A stretch of 13,630 nt of DNA, taken from the NCBI GenBank assembly GCA_050261495.1, contig JBLNDI010000107.1, positions 1 through 13,630 on the forward strand, written 5' to 3'. A program made the position numbers and the translations under genes. The first letter of the stretch is position 1. Each line of letters begins with the position of its first letter. The notes beneath the pieces were generated by a model that made no database searches, was not told the origin of the DNA, and saw only the letters and a program-made list of their open reading frames with translations. This DNA is from JBMNKL01 sp050261495. Its GTDB lineage: Bacteria; Bacillota; Clostridia; Acetivibrionales; DTU013. Shown piece by piece: positions 6,803-13,400 of the stretch.

Positions 6803-6949
6803 ATTGAAAGCGTCATGCGGAAAGACGCTGCTGAGGCCGGGGCAAATGTGGCGGAGGCCGTAAAAACGTCAGAAAAGATAATAGATATGTTTAAAAATAT
6901 ATTGCGCATCTCGAATGAAATGACAGAAGCCGGAGAAAGCGTATTTTGA
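6803..6949 (+). pseudogene. Possible small ORF or gene remnant, non-standard start
   Basis: A 48-codon frame ends at TGA 6947-6949. Its translation is rich in A, E, K and V and reads as an amphipathic helix (MRKDAAEAGANVAEAVKTSE, then KIIDMFKNILRISNEM), which looks coding rather than random. GGAGGG (6791-6796) lies 6 bases before an in-frame ATT (6803), a rare start known from infC; the first ATG (6815) is 18 bases away, too far for that site. A TTG at 6804 in another frame would give only 19 residues. No ATG, GTG or TTG occurs upstream in the main frame before a stop at 6752-6754. I do not recognise the family. It may be the surviving 3' end of a broken gene, or a real small protein. Confidence 0.3.
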
Positions 6950-6981
6950 AACTGCCGGGGATTTCGTTCCCTGGCGTCCAC

Positions 6982-7010
6982 TTGATTTATTAAGCTTTAT
7001 AAAATATTAT
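6982..7010 (+). promoter_or_regulatory. Sigma-A type promoter of mscL
   Basis: TTGATT (6982-6987), a 17-base spacer and TATTAT (7005-7010), one or two changes from consensus in each box. The start would be near 7017, about 130 bases before the mscL ATG. Confidence 0.55.
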
Positions 7011-7145
7011 TTAAATATCGACAGACGGATTTGAGAGCGGGTATTGGTATTTGGCCTCATTGTAAAAAGTGCCGTCCAAGGCGGCTTATTTCCGGTGACC
7101 AGCTTTTTTCGCGTTTGAAATTCTTATTTGAAGTGAGGTGTTTGC

Positions 7146-7568
7146 ATGTTTAAGGAATTTAAAGAGTTCGCAATAAAGGGAAATGTTATTGACCTGGCGG
7201 TCGGCGTAATAATCGGCGGAGCATTCGGCAAGATTGTCACTTCGCTGGTCAATGATATTATAATGCCAGTTTTAAGCATCCTTTTGAGCATAGTAAATTT
7301 CAGGGATTTAAAGTACGTTATAACGCCCGCAAAAGGCGACGCTGAGGAAGTTGCAATTTTATACGGCTCATTTATACAGTCGGTTGTGGATTTCCTGATT
7401 ATTGCTTTTTCCATTTTTCTGTTTGTTAAATTGATAAACTCACTGAAGAAAAGGGAAAAGAAAGAAGCTGAGGAAGCGGGGGAAGCGAATGAATCGGCGG
7501 AAGTTCCCGCTCCTTCGAAGGAAGCGTTGCTGCTGGAAGAAATACGCGATTTACTGAAGCAGAAATAG
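7146..7568 (+). CDS. mscL: Large-conductance mechanosensitive channel MscL
   Basis: Homopentameric membrane channel that opens under membrane tension and releases solutes during sudden drops in osmolarity. The 140-residue length and all parts of the family are present: N-terminal amphipathic helix (MFKEFKEFAIKGNVIDLAVG), a glycine-rich pore helix TM1 (about 15-45, with GVIIGGAFGKIVTSLVNDII), a short periplasmic loop (FRDLKYVITPAKGDAEEVA), TM2 (about 73-99), and a charged C-terminal bundle with an A/E-rich linker ending in LLLEEIRDLLKQK. ATG 7146 has GAGG (7135-7138) 7 bases upstream. It is a single-gene unit with its own promoter and a T-rich terminator behind it. Confidence 0.97.
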   Translation: MFKEFKEFAIKGNVIDLAVGVIIGGAFGKIVTSLVNDIIMPVLSILLSIVNFRDLKYVITPAKGDAEEVAILYGSFIQSVVDFLIIAFSIFLFVKLINSLKKREKKEAEEAGEANESAEVPAPSKEALLLEEIRDLLKQK

Positions 7569-7590
7569 CAAAATCCTGAATTTTGATACG

Positions 7591-7643
7591 CCCTGCAAGG
7601 TTGACAACCAGGCCGCGCTGCTGAAGAAAGCAGGGGTTTTTTT
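7591..7643 (+). terminator. Rho-independent terminator after mscL
   Basis: CCCTGC (7591-7596) pairs with GCAGGG (7630-7635) around an internally folded loop; a tighter stem CTGCT/AGCAG (7618-7622 with 7629-7633) is an alternative. TTTTTTT follows at 7637-7643. Confidence 0.55.
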
Positions 7644-7720
7644 CTGCCGAAATGGTATACCGGAAGGGCAACACGACGATAATAAAAGCCAAAAAAGCCT
7701 GAAGAAAAAATGAAATAATT

Positions 7721-7746
7721 GCAACATGCCAAAACGTTTTTACGCA
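7721..7746 (+). promoter_or_regulatory. Possible ECF-type promoter of the sigma factor gene
   Basis: GCAAC (7721-7725) and CGCA (7743-7746), 17 bases apart, resemble the GGAAC-N16/17-CGTC pattern of ECF promoters. The spacer contains the palindrome AAAACGTTTT (7731-7740). This would fit autoregulation, but the match is imperfect. Confidence 0.25.
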
Positions 7747-7780
7747 CTCGAACGTATTAATCATGGAAGGGGGAAGTCAG

Positions 7781-8272
7781 GTGCAAAGTTCTTTATTGCG
7801 TACGAGTGAAGAGCTGCAGCAGATATATGACCGCCATGCGGATACCGTCTACCGCGTTTGCTTCATGTTTATGAAAAACAGGCCGGATACGGAAGACATG
7901 GTTCAAAATACGTTTATCCGGCTGATGAAGGACAAAACGGTTTTTGAAAGCGAGGAACATGAGAAGGCATGGCTTATCAGGACTGCAACGAATTTATGCA
8001 GGGACCATTTCAGGCATTGGTGGCAAAAAACCGTGGGCATCAACCATGTGGCTGAAGCGGCGGTTGAGCAGCCGTTTAACATAGACAGCAACCTTGAAAA
8101 AGTCTTGGCGCTCCCTTCCAAGTACAAGACTGCCATATACTTATACTATTATGAAGGTTATTCGACTATTGAGATTGCGAAGATAATGAAAAAGGACCCG
8201 GCCACAATCAGAGGCTACCTTCATTATGGCAGGAAGCTTTTGAAAATGGAAATGGAAGGTGATTTTGAATGA
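7781..8272 (+). CDS. RNA polymerase sigma factor, sigma-70 family, ECF subgroup
   Basis: Alternative sigma factor that directs RNA polymerase to a stress or envelope regulon. I chose GTG 7781 because GAAGGGGGAAG (7766-7776) lies just upstream; the in-frame ATG 7763 has no ribosome site. The 163 residues contain region 2 (YDRHADTVYRVCFMFMKNRP, DTEDMVQNTFIRLM, then EKAWLIRTATNLCRDHFR for -10 recognition) and region 4 (LPSKYKTAIYLYYYEGYSTI, EIAKIMKKDPATIRGYLHYG, RKLLK), a helix-turn-helix for the -35. Regions 1 and 3 are missing, as in ECF factors. Its last bases overlap the next gene (ATGA), which encodes a single-pass membrane protein, so translational coupling to an anti-sigma factor is very likely. 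Confidence 0.92.
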   Translation: MQSSLLRTSEELQQIYDRHADTVYRVCFMFMKNRPDTEDMVQNTFIRLMKDKTVFESEEHEKAWLIRTATNLCRDHFRHWWQKTVGINHVAEAAVEQPFNIDSNLEKVLALPSKYKTAIYLYYYEGYSTIEIAKIMKKDPATIRGYLHYGRKLLKMEMEGDFE

Positions 8273-9624
8273 AAAAAGAAGAATTGAAACTTTCTTTCGA
8301 TCAAATAAAACCAAGTGAATCCGATAAAAAGAGGATGCTGGACAATATTCTGAAGCAATACGAAAGAAAGCAAGGGTTCTCTTTTATAGCGCCGTACAAT
8401 TATAAAAAAGCCATCCCAGCGCTGGCTTTGGCTGTTGCGATTGTCGTGGGATCACTGGCTTATTACAGTATATCGAGGAATTCCAATTACGTTACGCCGC
8501 CCGGGGAAATTGCAACTAATGATGCCGGACTGACGGGAAGGGAGGACATGGCCGCCCCGCTTCTCAACCAGTTCCGGATCGACGACAGGCATTATATATT
8601 GCTATACGACGACATAAGGGCGGAGTATGGCTTGCCGGACACGATAAATGAAAGCGATATCGGGGAAAAGATTGCGGATATTGCAACCAGCCCCGATAAG
8701 AGCCTGATAGGCTGCGAGGTGTACAGCTATATTCCCGCAGGCAGCGAAGCGGTCGTAGCTGTAAAAAGGGAAAATGGATACCAGCTTTTCCAGTTCTTTG
8801 TGTTTGAAAGCTACAACAACAACCAGGATGAGGATTCGGCCAGGTATCTTGCCCTGTACGGCATTGACGAAGCGGATGATATCGCAAAAATCCAGTTTAT
8901 TGTCCACTCGGAGCAAAGCAAGCTGGAAGGCCGGACGGACGTCAGGCAGGAAATAACGGACAGGGATGAGATAGAGAAGTTCTACGGGTTTTATTCCAAG
9001 TTGAAGAATTCCAGTGACAAGTATTTTGACAAGCTGTTTAACTTTAATGATGCGGGTGGTGGAAGTGCAGGCGGCGTTGAAATTGACGCTGTGGATCCCG
9101 GCTTGATGCCCCCGGAAGAATCGGCGCCGGATAGGAGGGTTCCGGCAGACAAGGCAGGGTCAGGTATGAGCGAGCCAGGTGATGCGGGCCCGGATATGAT
9201 GGCGCCGGACAGGGCCGGTTTTGGGGCAAATGGTTTTTCCGAACCCCAGCCGCCTGATATGCCTGTAGGGCGTGCAGCTATTGCGGAAGACATGCCGCTG
9301 GTAATTACAGACGATGCTGAAACCGGTGCAGCATCAGCCAGTGGCGGCAGTACCGGCGTTGTTTCGGGCGATACCCCGGTATCAAGCGGCGGCGCCGGGT
9401 CGGAGCCTACACGGGGAATGATGGATATGGGCAATCCCGGCCCGGGAGCGGTTGAGCCCAGCCGCGGCGCTGCTATCAATGCGTTGGCAAACATGGTAAC
9501 AATAAGGATATACAACAGAAACGGCATATTTTACGAATCCGCGTATTACGTAAATATCGGCTTCATCAACAGGTACGAAGTGAGCAAAGAGTTCGCCGAT
9601 TATTTAAGCAAATATATAGGATAA
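8269..9624 (+). CDS. Probable membrane anti-sigma factor with low-complexity insert
   Basis: 451-residue protein, probably the anti-sigma partner of the ECF factor whose gene it overlaps by 4 bases. Layout: a charged cytoplasmic N-terminal region (1-46) that would hold the sigma factor, one membrane segment (about 47-67, AIPALALAVAIVVGSLAYY), then an outer domain. The outer domain has a folded-looking part (about 95-258), a stretch of about 140 residues rich in G, P, A, S, D and M (262-402), and a C-terminal folded piece (NALANMVTIRIYNRNGIFYE, then YYVNIGFINRYEVSKEFADY). The last piece looks like the continuation of the domain before the insert. I see no HxxxCxxC zinc motif, so it is not a ZAS-type anti-sigma. 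The role comes mainly from gene order and topology; a signal-sensing mechanism is not visible. Confidence 0.75.
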   Translation: MKKEELKLSFDQIKPSESDKKRMLDNILKQYERKQGFSFIAPYNYKKAIPALALAVAIVVGSLAYYSISRNSNYVTPPGEIATNDAGLTGREDMAAPLLNQFRIDDRHYILLYDDIRAEYGLPDTINESDIGEKIADIATSPDKSLIGCEVYSYIPAGSEAVVAVKRENGYQLFQFFVFESYNNNQDEDSARYLALYGIDEADDIAKIQFIVHSEQSKLEGRTDVRQEITDRDEIEKFYGFYSKLKNSSDKYFDKLFNFNDAGGGSAGGVEIDAVDPGLMPPEESAPDRRVPADKAGSGMSEPGDAGPDMMAPDRAGFGANGFSEPQPPDMPVGRAAIAEDMPLVITDDAETGAASASGGSTGVVSGDTPVSSGGAGSEPTRGMMDMGNPGPGAVEPSRGAAINALANMVTIRIYNRNGIFYESAYYVNIGFINRYEVSKEFADYLSKYIG

Positions 9625-9673
9625 TAGTCAAATTCCGTACCATATCATATATTTTGAATGGTCTCAAAAAGGT

Positions 9674-9707
9674 AAAGGCAAGGGAGCGGCCAGTCTCCCT
9701 TGCCTTT
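9674..9707. terminator. Perfect 13-bp hairpin between convergent genes
   Basis: AAAGGCAAGGGAG (9674-9686) pairs without mismatch with CTCCCTTGCCTTT (9695-9707), loop of 8. As at 3907-3938, the stem starts with AAA and ends with TTT, so it may terminate from both sides: the anti-sigma gene (+) and the ABC permease gene (-). Confidence 0.72.
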
Positions 9708-9788
9708 GACGTTTAAAGCGGAGAATCCGCTTCACTTGATAGTTGTCCGGCTGCTTTTCCGAAGCTTGTCTGTAAATATAGCCAGCCG

Positions 9789-10577
9789 TCATTCCAGGTT
9801 AAGTCTTTGCTTCAGGATGGCGTTTGTTGCAATATACCCCGCTGCCGTTAATGCCGCGAAGACGGCGAAGATAACCAGTATCATCGTATTGATTTGAGCC
9901 GGCGTAGGCACAGTGGAACGGAGCGCGTTGGATAGTATCACATCCATAAAGAAAGGCATAACCAGCATGAAAACCATCTGGCTCAACGTGCTAATAACCA
10001 CGTACATCCCGAACGACGCCAGGATCTTATGCTTTCTGAATAAATGCCCAAGAGCGATTGCCGTATACATTTGAATGATGCCCATTGCAACCGATGCCAG
10101 CACAACCAGCGGAATTGAAACATAGCCAACCGGTCCCACGTATTTTTGAATCAATGCAAGTAATTCGCCGAATTCCCCTACATTCCGATGTGTTATATGC
10201 AGCAGGATGGAACAAATGCCTATGATTGAGCTCAGCAGGTGCCAAAGCATTGTGACCAGCAGTTTGCTCATAACGAGTTTCCATGTCTTGACCGGGAGTG
10301 TGAACATCAGGTAACCTTCATCGCCAAGGAGGCTTTTATAGAATCTTTGTATACCCACCACAAGAGACACGACCATGATACCCATAAATAGAGAAACATA
10401 TATGATCCCTGACAGGATACCGACAATTTGCCACGCTGTCATGGATATTTTGTAATCAAACGGGCCGACGGTGAGCAGGAACCTGTTTATCAGCGTAAAA
10501 ATCAAAAGCGCGGCGTATAATGGAATAAACCAGCGGGCAGTTGCCCTGATCTCGTATTTCATCAATTTCCTTAACAT
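9789..10577 (-). CDS. ABC-2 type transporter permease
   Basis: Integral membrane permease of 262 residues that would pair with the ATPase encoded just upstream to form an exporter. About six membrane segments are visible (approx. 15-36, 51-76, 104-126, 147-177, 185-211, 231-253). The cytoplasmic segment SLLGDEGYLMFTLPVKTWKL, between the second and third, is typical of a group of Firmicutes ABC-2 permeases encoded with YtrA-like regulators. ATG 10577 has GGGAGG (10590-10585) 7 bases upstream and overlaps the end of the ATPase gene by 7 bases, indicating translational coupling. The substrate is unknown; related systems respond to cell-wall antibiotics or handle peptides or lipids, but nothing here shows which. 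Confidence 0.85.
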   Translation of the reverse strand: MLRKLMKYEIRATARWFIPLYAALLIFTLINRFLLTVGPFDYKISMTAWQIVGILSGIIYVSLFMGIMVVSLVVGIQRFYKSLLGDEGYLMFTLPVKTWKLVMSKLLVTMLWHLLSSIIGICSILLHITHRNVGEFGELLALIQKYVGPVGYVSIPLVVLASVAMGIIQMYTAIALGHLFRKHKILASFGMYVVISTLSQMVFMLVMPFFMDVILSNALRSTVPTPAQINTMILVIFAVFAALTAAGYIATNAILKQRLNLE

Positions 10578-11269
10578 TTAAATACCTCCCTGAACAAAGC
10601 GTCTACAGACTTTCCGTGTTCATCACGGATTTCATCCACTGTTTTCGCCAGGACGACCTGCCCTTCCCTGAGAAAAATAATGTCGTCCAGTATTTTTTCA
10701 ATATCCGAGATAAGGTGTGTGGATATGATGACAGTCGCATTCTCGCTGTAGTTGCGTATAATGGTATCCAGTATATAATCCCTGGCAGCCGGGTCAACGC
10801 CGCCAATGGGCTCATCCAGGAGGTATAATTGCGCCTCGCGGCTCATGACCAGGATTAGCTGCACTTTTTCTTTAGTACCCCTGGACAGGGTTTTAAGCCT
10901 GCTGTCGGGGCTTATATTCAGTCTTTTCAGCATGTCATAAGCTTTTTCCGGGCTGAAATCGACGTAAAAGTCCCGGAAAAACCCGATAATCTCAGAAACC
11001 TTCATCCAATCGTTCAGGTAAGTTTTTTCCGGAAGATAGGATACTATCTTTTTCGTCTCCACGCCCGGCTTCATACCGGCTATCCGTACCTCGCCGGCTG
11101 TTGGGGTGAGCAGCTCGTTGCATATTTTTATAAAGGTGGTTTTTCCGCTGCCGTTTGGTCCCAAAAGCCCGACGATTCTTCCCCTTTCTACCGAAAGGTT
11201 TATATTGTCAAGTGCTTTTTTTGCGCCAAAGTTTTTCGTGAGATTTCTGCACTCAAGAATCGTATTCAT
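10571..11269 (-). CDS. ABC transporter ATP-binding protein (YtrB-like)
   Basis: Cytoplasmic ATPase subunit of 232 residues. Motifs: Walker A GPNGSGKT (37-44), YLPEKTYL in the Q-loop region (78-85, with Glu where many ABC proteins have Gln), signature LSRGTKEK (128-135), Walker B LYLLDEP (148-154), D-loop GGVDP (156-160) and switch His in STH (183-185). All residues needed for ATP hydrolysis appear present. ATG 11269 shares one base with the stop of the GntR gene (TAATG), and GAGGTG (11280-11275) is 5 bases upstream. With the regulator and the permease it forms a three-gene unit laid out like Bacillus ytrABC; I give no symbol because orthology is not shown. Confidence 0.92.
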   Translation of the reverse strand: MNTILECRNLTKNFGAKKALDNINLSVERGRIVGLLGPNGSGKTTFIKICNELLTPTAGEVRIAGMKPGVETKKIVSYLPEKTYLNDWMKVSEIIGFFRDFYVDFSPEKAYDMLKRLNISPDSRLKTLSRGTKEKVQLILVMSREAQLYLLDEPIGGVDPAARDYILDTIIRNYSENATVIISTHLISDIEKILDDIIFLREGQVVLAKTVDEIRDEHGKSVDALFREVFKC

Positions 11270-11637
11270 TATTTCACCTCTTCCAGCATTGTTTTAACTA
11301 TGCTTAATATTTCTTTGCTTTCAAAACCTAGTTGTTTCATTTTTTCCAGGAAATCACGCGCCTGTTCCAGCGCCAGCTTGTTTTTTACCTTGTAAACCAC
11401 GTTCTCATCCTCCGTCACAAATCTGCCGCTTGTGCGGCTGGTATAAATAAGCCCGTCTTCCTCCAGTTTCGCAAGAGCTCTTTGCATCGTGTTCGGATTA
11501 ACCGAGGCCTCCTGTGCAAGGTCACGGACAGAAGGGAGCCTGGAACCAAGCGCATAAACCCCGGAACATATTTTTAGTTCGATTTGTTCAATAAGCTGCG
11601 TATAGATAGGGCGGTCCGTTTTTAGTTCCCAAGGCAT
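11269..11637 (-). CDS. GntR family transcriptional regulator, YtrA subfamily
   Basis: Short (122-residue) DNA-binding repressor type. It has a winged helix-turn-helix at about 10-75 (PIYTQLIEQIELKICSGVYA, SRLPSVRDLAQEASVNPNTM, QRALAKLEEDGLI, then the wing TSRTSGRFV) and only a short helical tail (LALEQARDFLEKMKQLGF) for dimerisation. The lack of a large ligand domain defines the YtrA subgroup. ATG 11637 has AAAGGAG a few bases upstream. It is the first gene of the regulator-ATPase-permease unit, and its own promoter overlaps a large palindrome at 11650-11687, so autorepression is likely. The inducing ligand cannot be read from sequence. Confidence 0.92.
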   Translation of the reverse strand: MPWELKTDRPIYTQLIEQIELKICSGVYALGSRLPSVRDLAQEASVNPNTMQRALAKLEEDGLIYTSRTSGRFVTEDENVVYKVKNKLALEQARDFLEKMKQLGFESKEILSIVKTMLEEVK

Positions 11638-11649
11638 TTAATCACTCCT

Positions 11650-11687
11650 TTGTATTACTGTATTAAGCGCTTAATACAATAATACAA
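11650..11687. promoter_or_regulatory. 38-bp near-perfect palindromic operator of the GntR/ABC operon
   Basis: TGTATTAAGCGCTTAATACA (11659-11678) is a perfect 20-bp palindrome. It sits inside outer arms TTGTATTA (11650-11657) and TAATACAA (11680-11687) with the same centre, so all 38 bp are symmetric except one pair (C11658/A11679). TGTATTA is thus present twice per strand half. The site covers the -10 box and start point of the minus-strand promoter and reaches to just before the ribosome site. Confidence 0.85.
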
Positions 11688-11707
11688 TGGAGATTTTCTT
11701 TTGTCAA
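11679..11707 (-). promoter_or_regulatory. Sigma-A promoter of the GntR/ABC operon
   Basis: On the minus strand: TTGACA (11707-11702), a 17-base spacer and TATTAT (11684-11679). Transcription would start near 11672, inside the palindromic operator, about 35 bases before the GntR start codon. Confidence 0.8.
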
Positions 11708-11747
11708 GCTAATAATGGAAAATTTTTATGATTATATGCTTTAGGTA

Positions 11748-13400
11748 CTATTTTATGCCTTCCTTCTTATGCACCTTGCTGTAATGCCTGTAGCCTCCCG
11801 ATAGGTTGTAGGTTTTTTTAAAGCCGTTATTGATCAATACGTTTTGTGATGCATTTGCGGTAATGCCCCTCGTGCAATAAACTACAGCCGCGGTATTCTT
11901 ATCCAGCCCGGATACGGAAGCTCTCAGCTTATCATGCGGAATATGCAGCGCGGAATCAATATGGCCTCTTTTGTATTGAGCCGCAGGCCTGACGTCTATC
12001 AGCGTAAATTTCTCGTCTGAATTCACTAGCGTGTCCAATGTCTTTGGCGTCATGAGGCGCCTGCCCTTGTTAATATCATTGTCGAGTATCATCCCGGTGT
12101 ACATGACAGGATCTCTTGCGGTTGAAAAGGGCGGGGCGTATGCCAGGTCAAGATGGAATAGATCTTCGGCCTTCGCCTGGAAAGTGATTGCAGCGGCAAG
12201 CACGTCAATTCTCTTGTCCACTCCCTCAAAGCCAACAATCTGAATGCCCAGCAGCCTGCCGGTTTTTCTGTCCGCTATGCCCTTGATGACCATCTCTTTG
12301 CCGCCCATGTATTCAGGCTTGTTTGGTTTGATATTGTGACAAACCGCAATATCATAACCCAACCCGGCGGCTTCCCGTTCAGACAGCCCGGTAAATGCAA
12401 CGGTCATGTCAAATACCCTGAAAATACCGGTGCCCAATACTCCCCTGAATTCCAGCGAACCTCCCGTTACAGAATCACCGGCGATCCTTCCCGTTTTATT
12501 TGCTGTTGAGCCCAACGGCTGGTATACGGGCTTTCCTGTCACGGCATGAAATAGCTCGATGCAGTCGCCGCATGCGTATATATCTTCGAGGTTTGTCCTC
12601 ATTTTCTTATCCACCTTGATGGCTCCCGCGACTCCGAGCTCTATTCCCGCCGCTTTGGCAAGCTCCGTGTTTGGGCGTACCCCTGCCGATAAGAGCACCA
12701 TATCAGCATTGACATTGTTGCCGCCGGATAATGCCAAGCCGCTTGCGGTAATTTCATCTACGGAAACGCCGGTCAAAACGGTTACCCCGTTCTTTTCAAG
12801 GTGATCTTTTACGTATACGGACATGTCGGCATCAAGCACGGGGGTCACCTGGGGCAAAATTTCAACCATTGTTACTTCAAGTCCAAGTCTTTTTAAATTT
12901 TCGCACGCTTCAATTCCAACCAGTCCCGTGCCGATAACGGCGGCCGATTTGGGATGATTTGCGTCGATAAAGGCTTTGATCCTGTTCATGTCGTTTAAAT
13001 TGCGCAAGGTGAAAACATTGGAATTGCCGGCGCCTTTTATCGGAGGGACAAACGCTCTTGCGCCGGTCGCAATTATAAGCTTGTCGTAGGTGTCCGCAAA
13101 CACTTCGCCCGATGCAAGGTTTTTAACTTGCACGGTTTTCTCACCCGGATTTATGGATAGCACCTCGTGCAAGGTGAAAATATCTATGTTATACATTTTC
13201 TTAAAATATGCCGGATCCCGCGGCGCCAGCTCATCTGCGCTCTCAACCTCTCCCCCGATGTAATATGGCATGCCGCAGCCGGAGTAGGAAATGAAACTAT
13301 CCTTTTCGTATATGACAATTTCAGCTTCTTCGGAGTTTCTTCTTGCTTTTGCCGCGGCGGAGGTTCCTGCCGCCACCGCGCCGATTATTACCAGTCTCAT
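11748..13400 (-). CDS. CoA-disulfide reductase with C-terminal rhodanese domain
   Basis: FAD flavoprotein of 550 residues: a pyridine nucleotide-disulfide oxidoreductase module fused to a rhodanese domain (CoADR-Rhd, also called NADH-dependent persulfide reductase). It would reduce CoA disulfide or CoA-bound persulfides with NAD(P)H in the cytoplasm. Visible: FAD-binding IIGAVAAGTSAAAKAR (5-20), the single active-site Cys42 in SYSGCGMPYYIGG (39-51), ATGAR (111-115), the NAD(P)H site AVIGTGLVGIEA (154-165), second FAD motif YACGDC (275-280), YAPPFSTARDP (421-431), and a rhodanese domain (about 452-546) with IDVRPAAQYKRGHI and Cys509 in the loop YCTRGIT. ATG 13400 has GGGGGT 7 bases upstream. 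No terminator is seen before the downstream GntR promoter, so some readthrough into that operon is possible. Confidence 0.93.
   Translation of the reverse strand: MRLVIIGAVAAGTSAAAKARRNSEEAEIVIYEKDSFISYSGCGMPYYIGGEVESADELAPRDPAYFKKMYNIDIFTLHEVLSINPGEKTVQVKNLASGEVFADTYDKLIIATGARAFVPPIKGAGNSNVFTLRNLNDMNRIKAFIDANHPKSAAVIGTGLVGIEACENLKRLGLEVTMVEILPQVTPVLDADMSVYVKDHLEKNGVTVLTGVSVDEITASGLALSGGNNVNADMVLLSAGVRPNTELAKAAGIELGVAGAIKVDKKMRTNLEDIYACGDCIELFHAVTGKPVYQPLGSTANKTGRIAGDSVTGGSLEFRGVLGTGIFRVFDMTVAFTGLSEREAAGLGYDIAVCHNIKPNKPEYMGGKEMVIKGIADRKTGRLLGIQIVGFEGVDKRIDVLAAAITFQAKAEDLFHLDLAYAPPFSTARDPVMYTGMILDNDINKGRRLMTPKTLDTLVNSDEKFTLIDVRPAAQYKRGHIDSALHIPHDKLRASVSGLDKNTAAVVYCTRGITANASQNVLINNGFKKTYNLSGGYRHYSKVHKKEGIK

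Larger units (their letters stand above)
6620..7145. other. 526-base intergenic region between the glycosyltransferase and mscL
   Basis: It holds, in order: a long-range inverted repeat with a T-tract (6632-6752), a short hairpin masking a Shine-Dalgarno-like GGAGGG (6778-6796), a possible small ORF (6803-6949), an 8-bp hairpin with one G-T pair (6954-6961 with 6968-6975), the mscL promoter (6982-7010) and a leader of about 130 bases. I see no tRNA, transposase or known riboswitch pattern here. Confidence 0.7.

Noticed and set aside
7124..7747. Minus-strand frame of 207 codons across mscL
   Set aside because: Shadow of the intact, unmistakable mscL gene; the translation has no family features.
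8991..9527. Minus-strand frame of 178 codons rich in P, S and A
   Set aside because: It is antisense to the low-complexity G/P/A insert of the anti-sigma gene; biased composition keeps the frame open. No ribosome site or recognisable domain.
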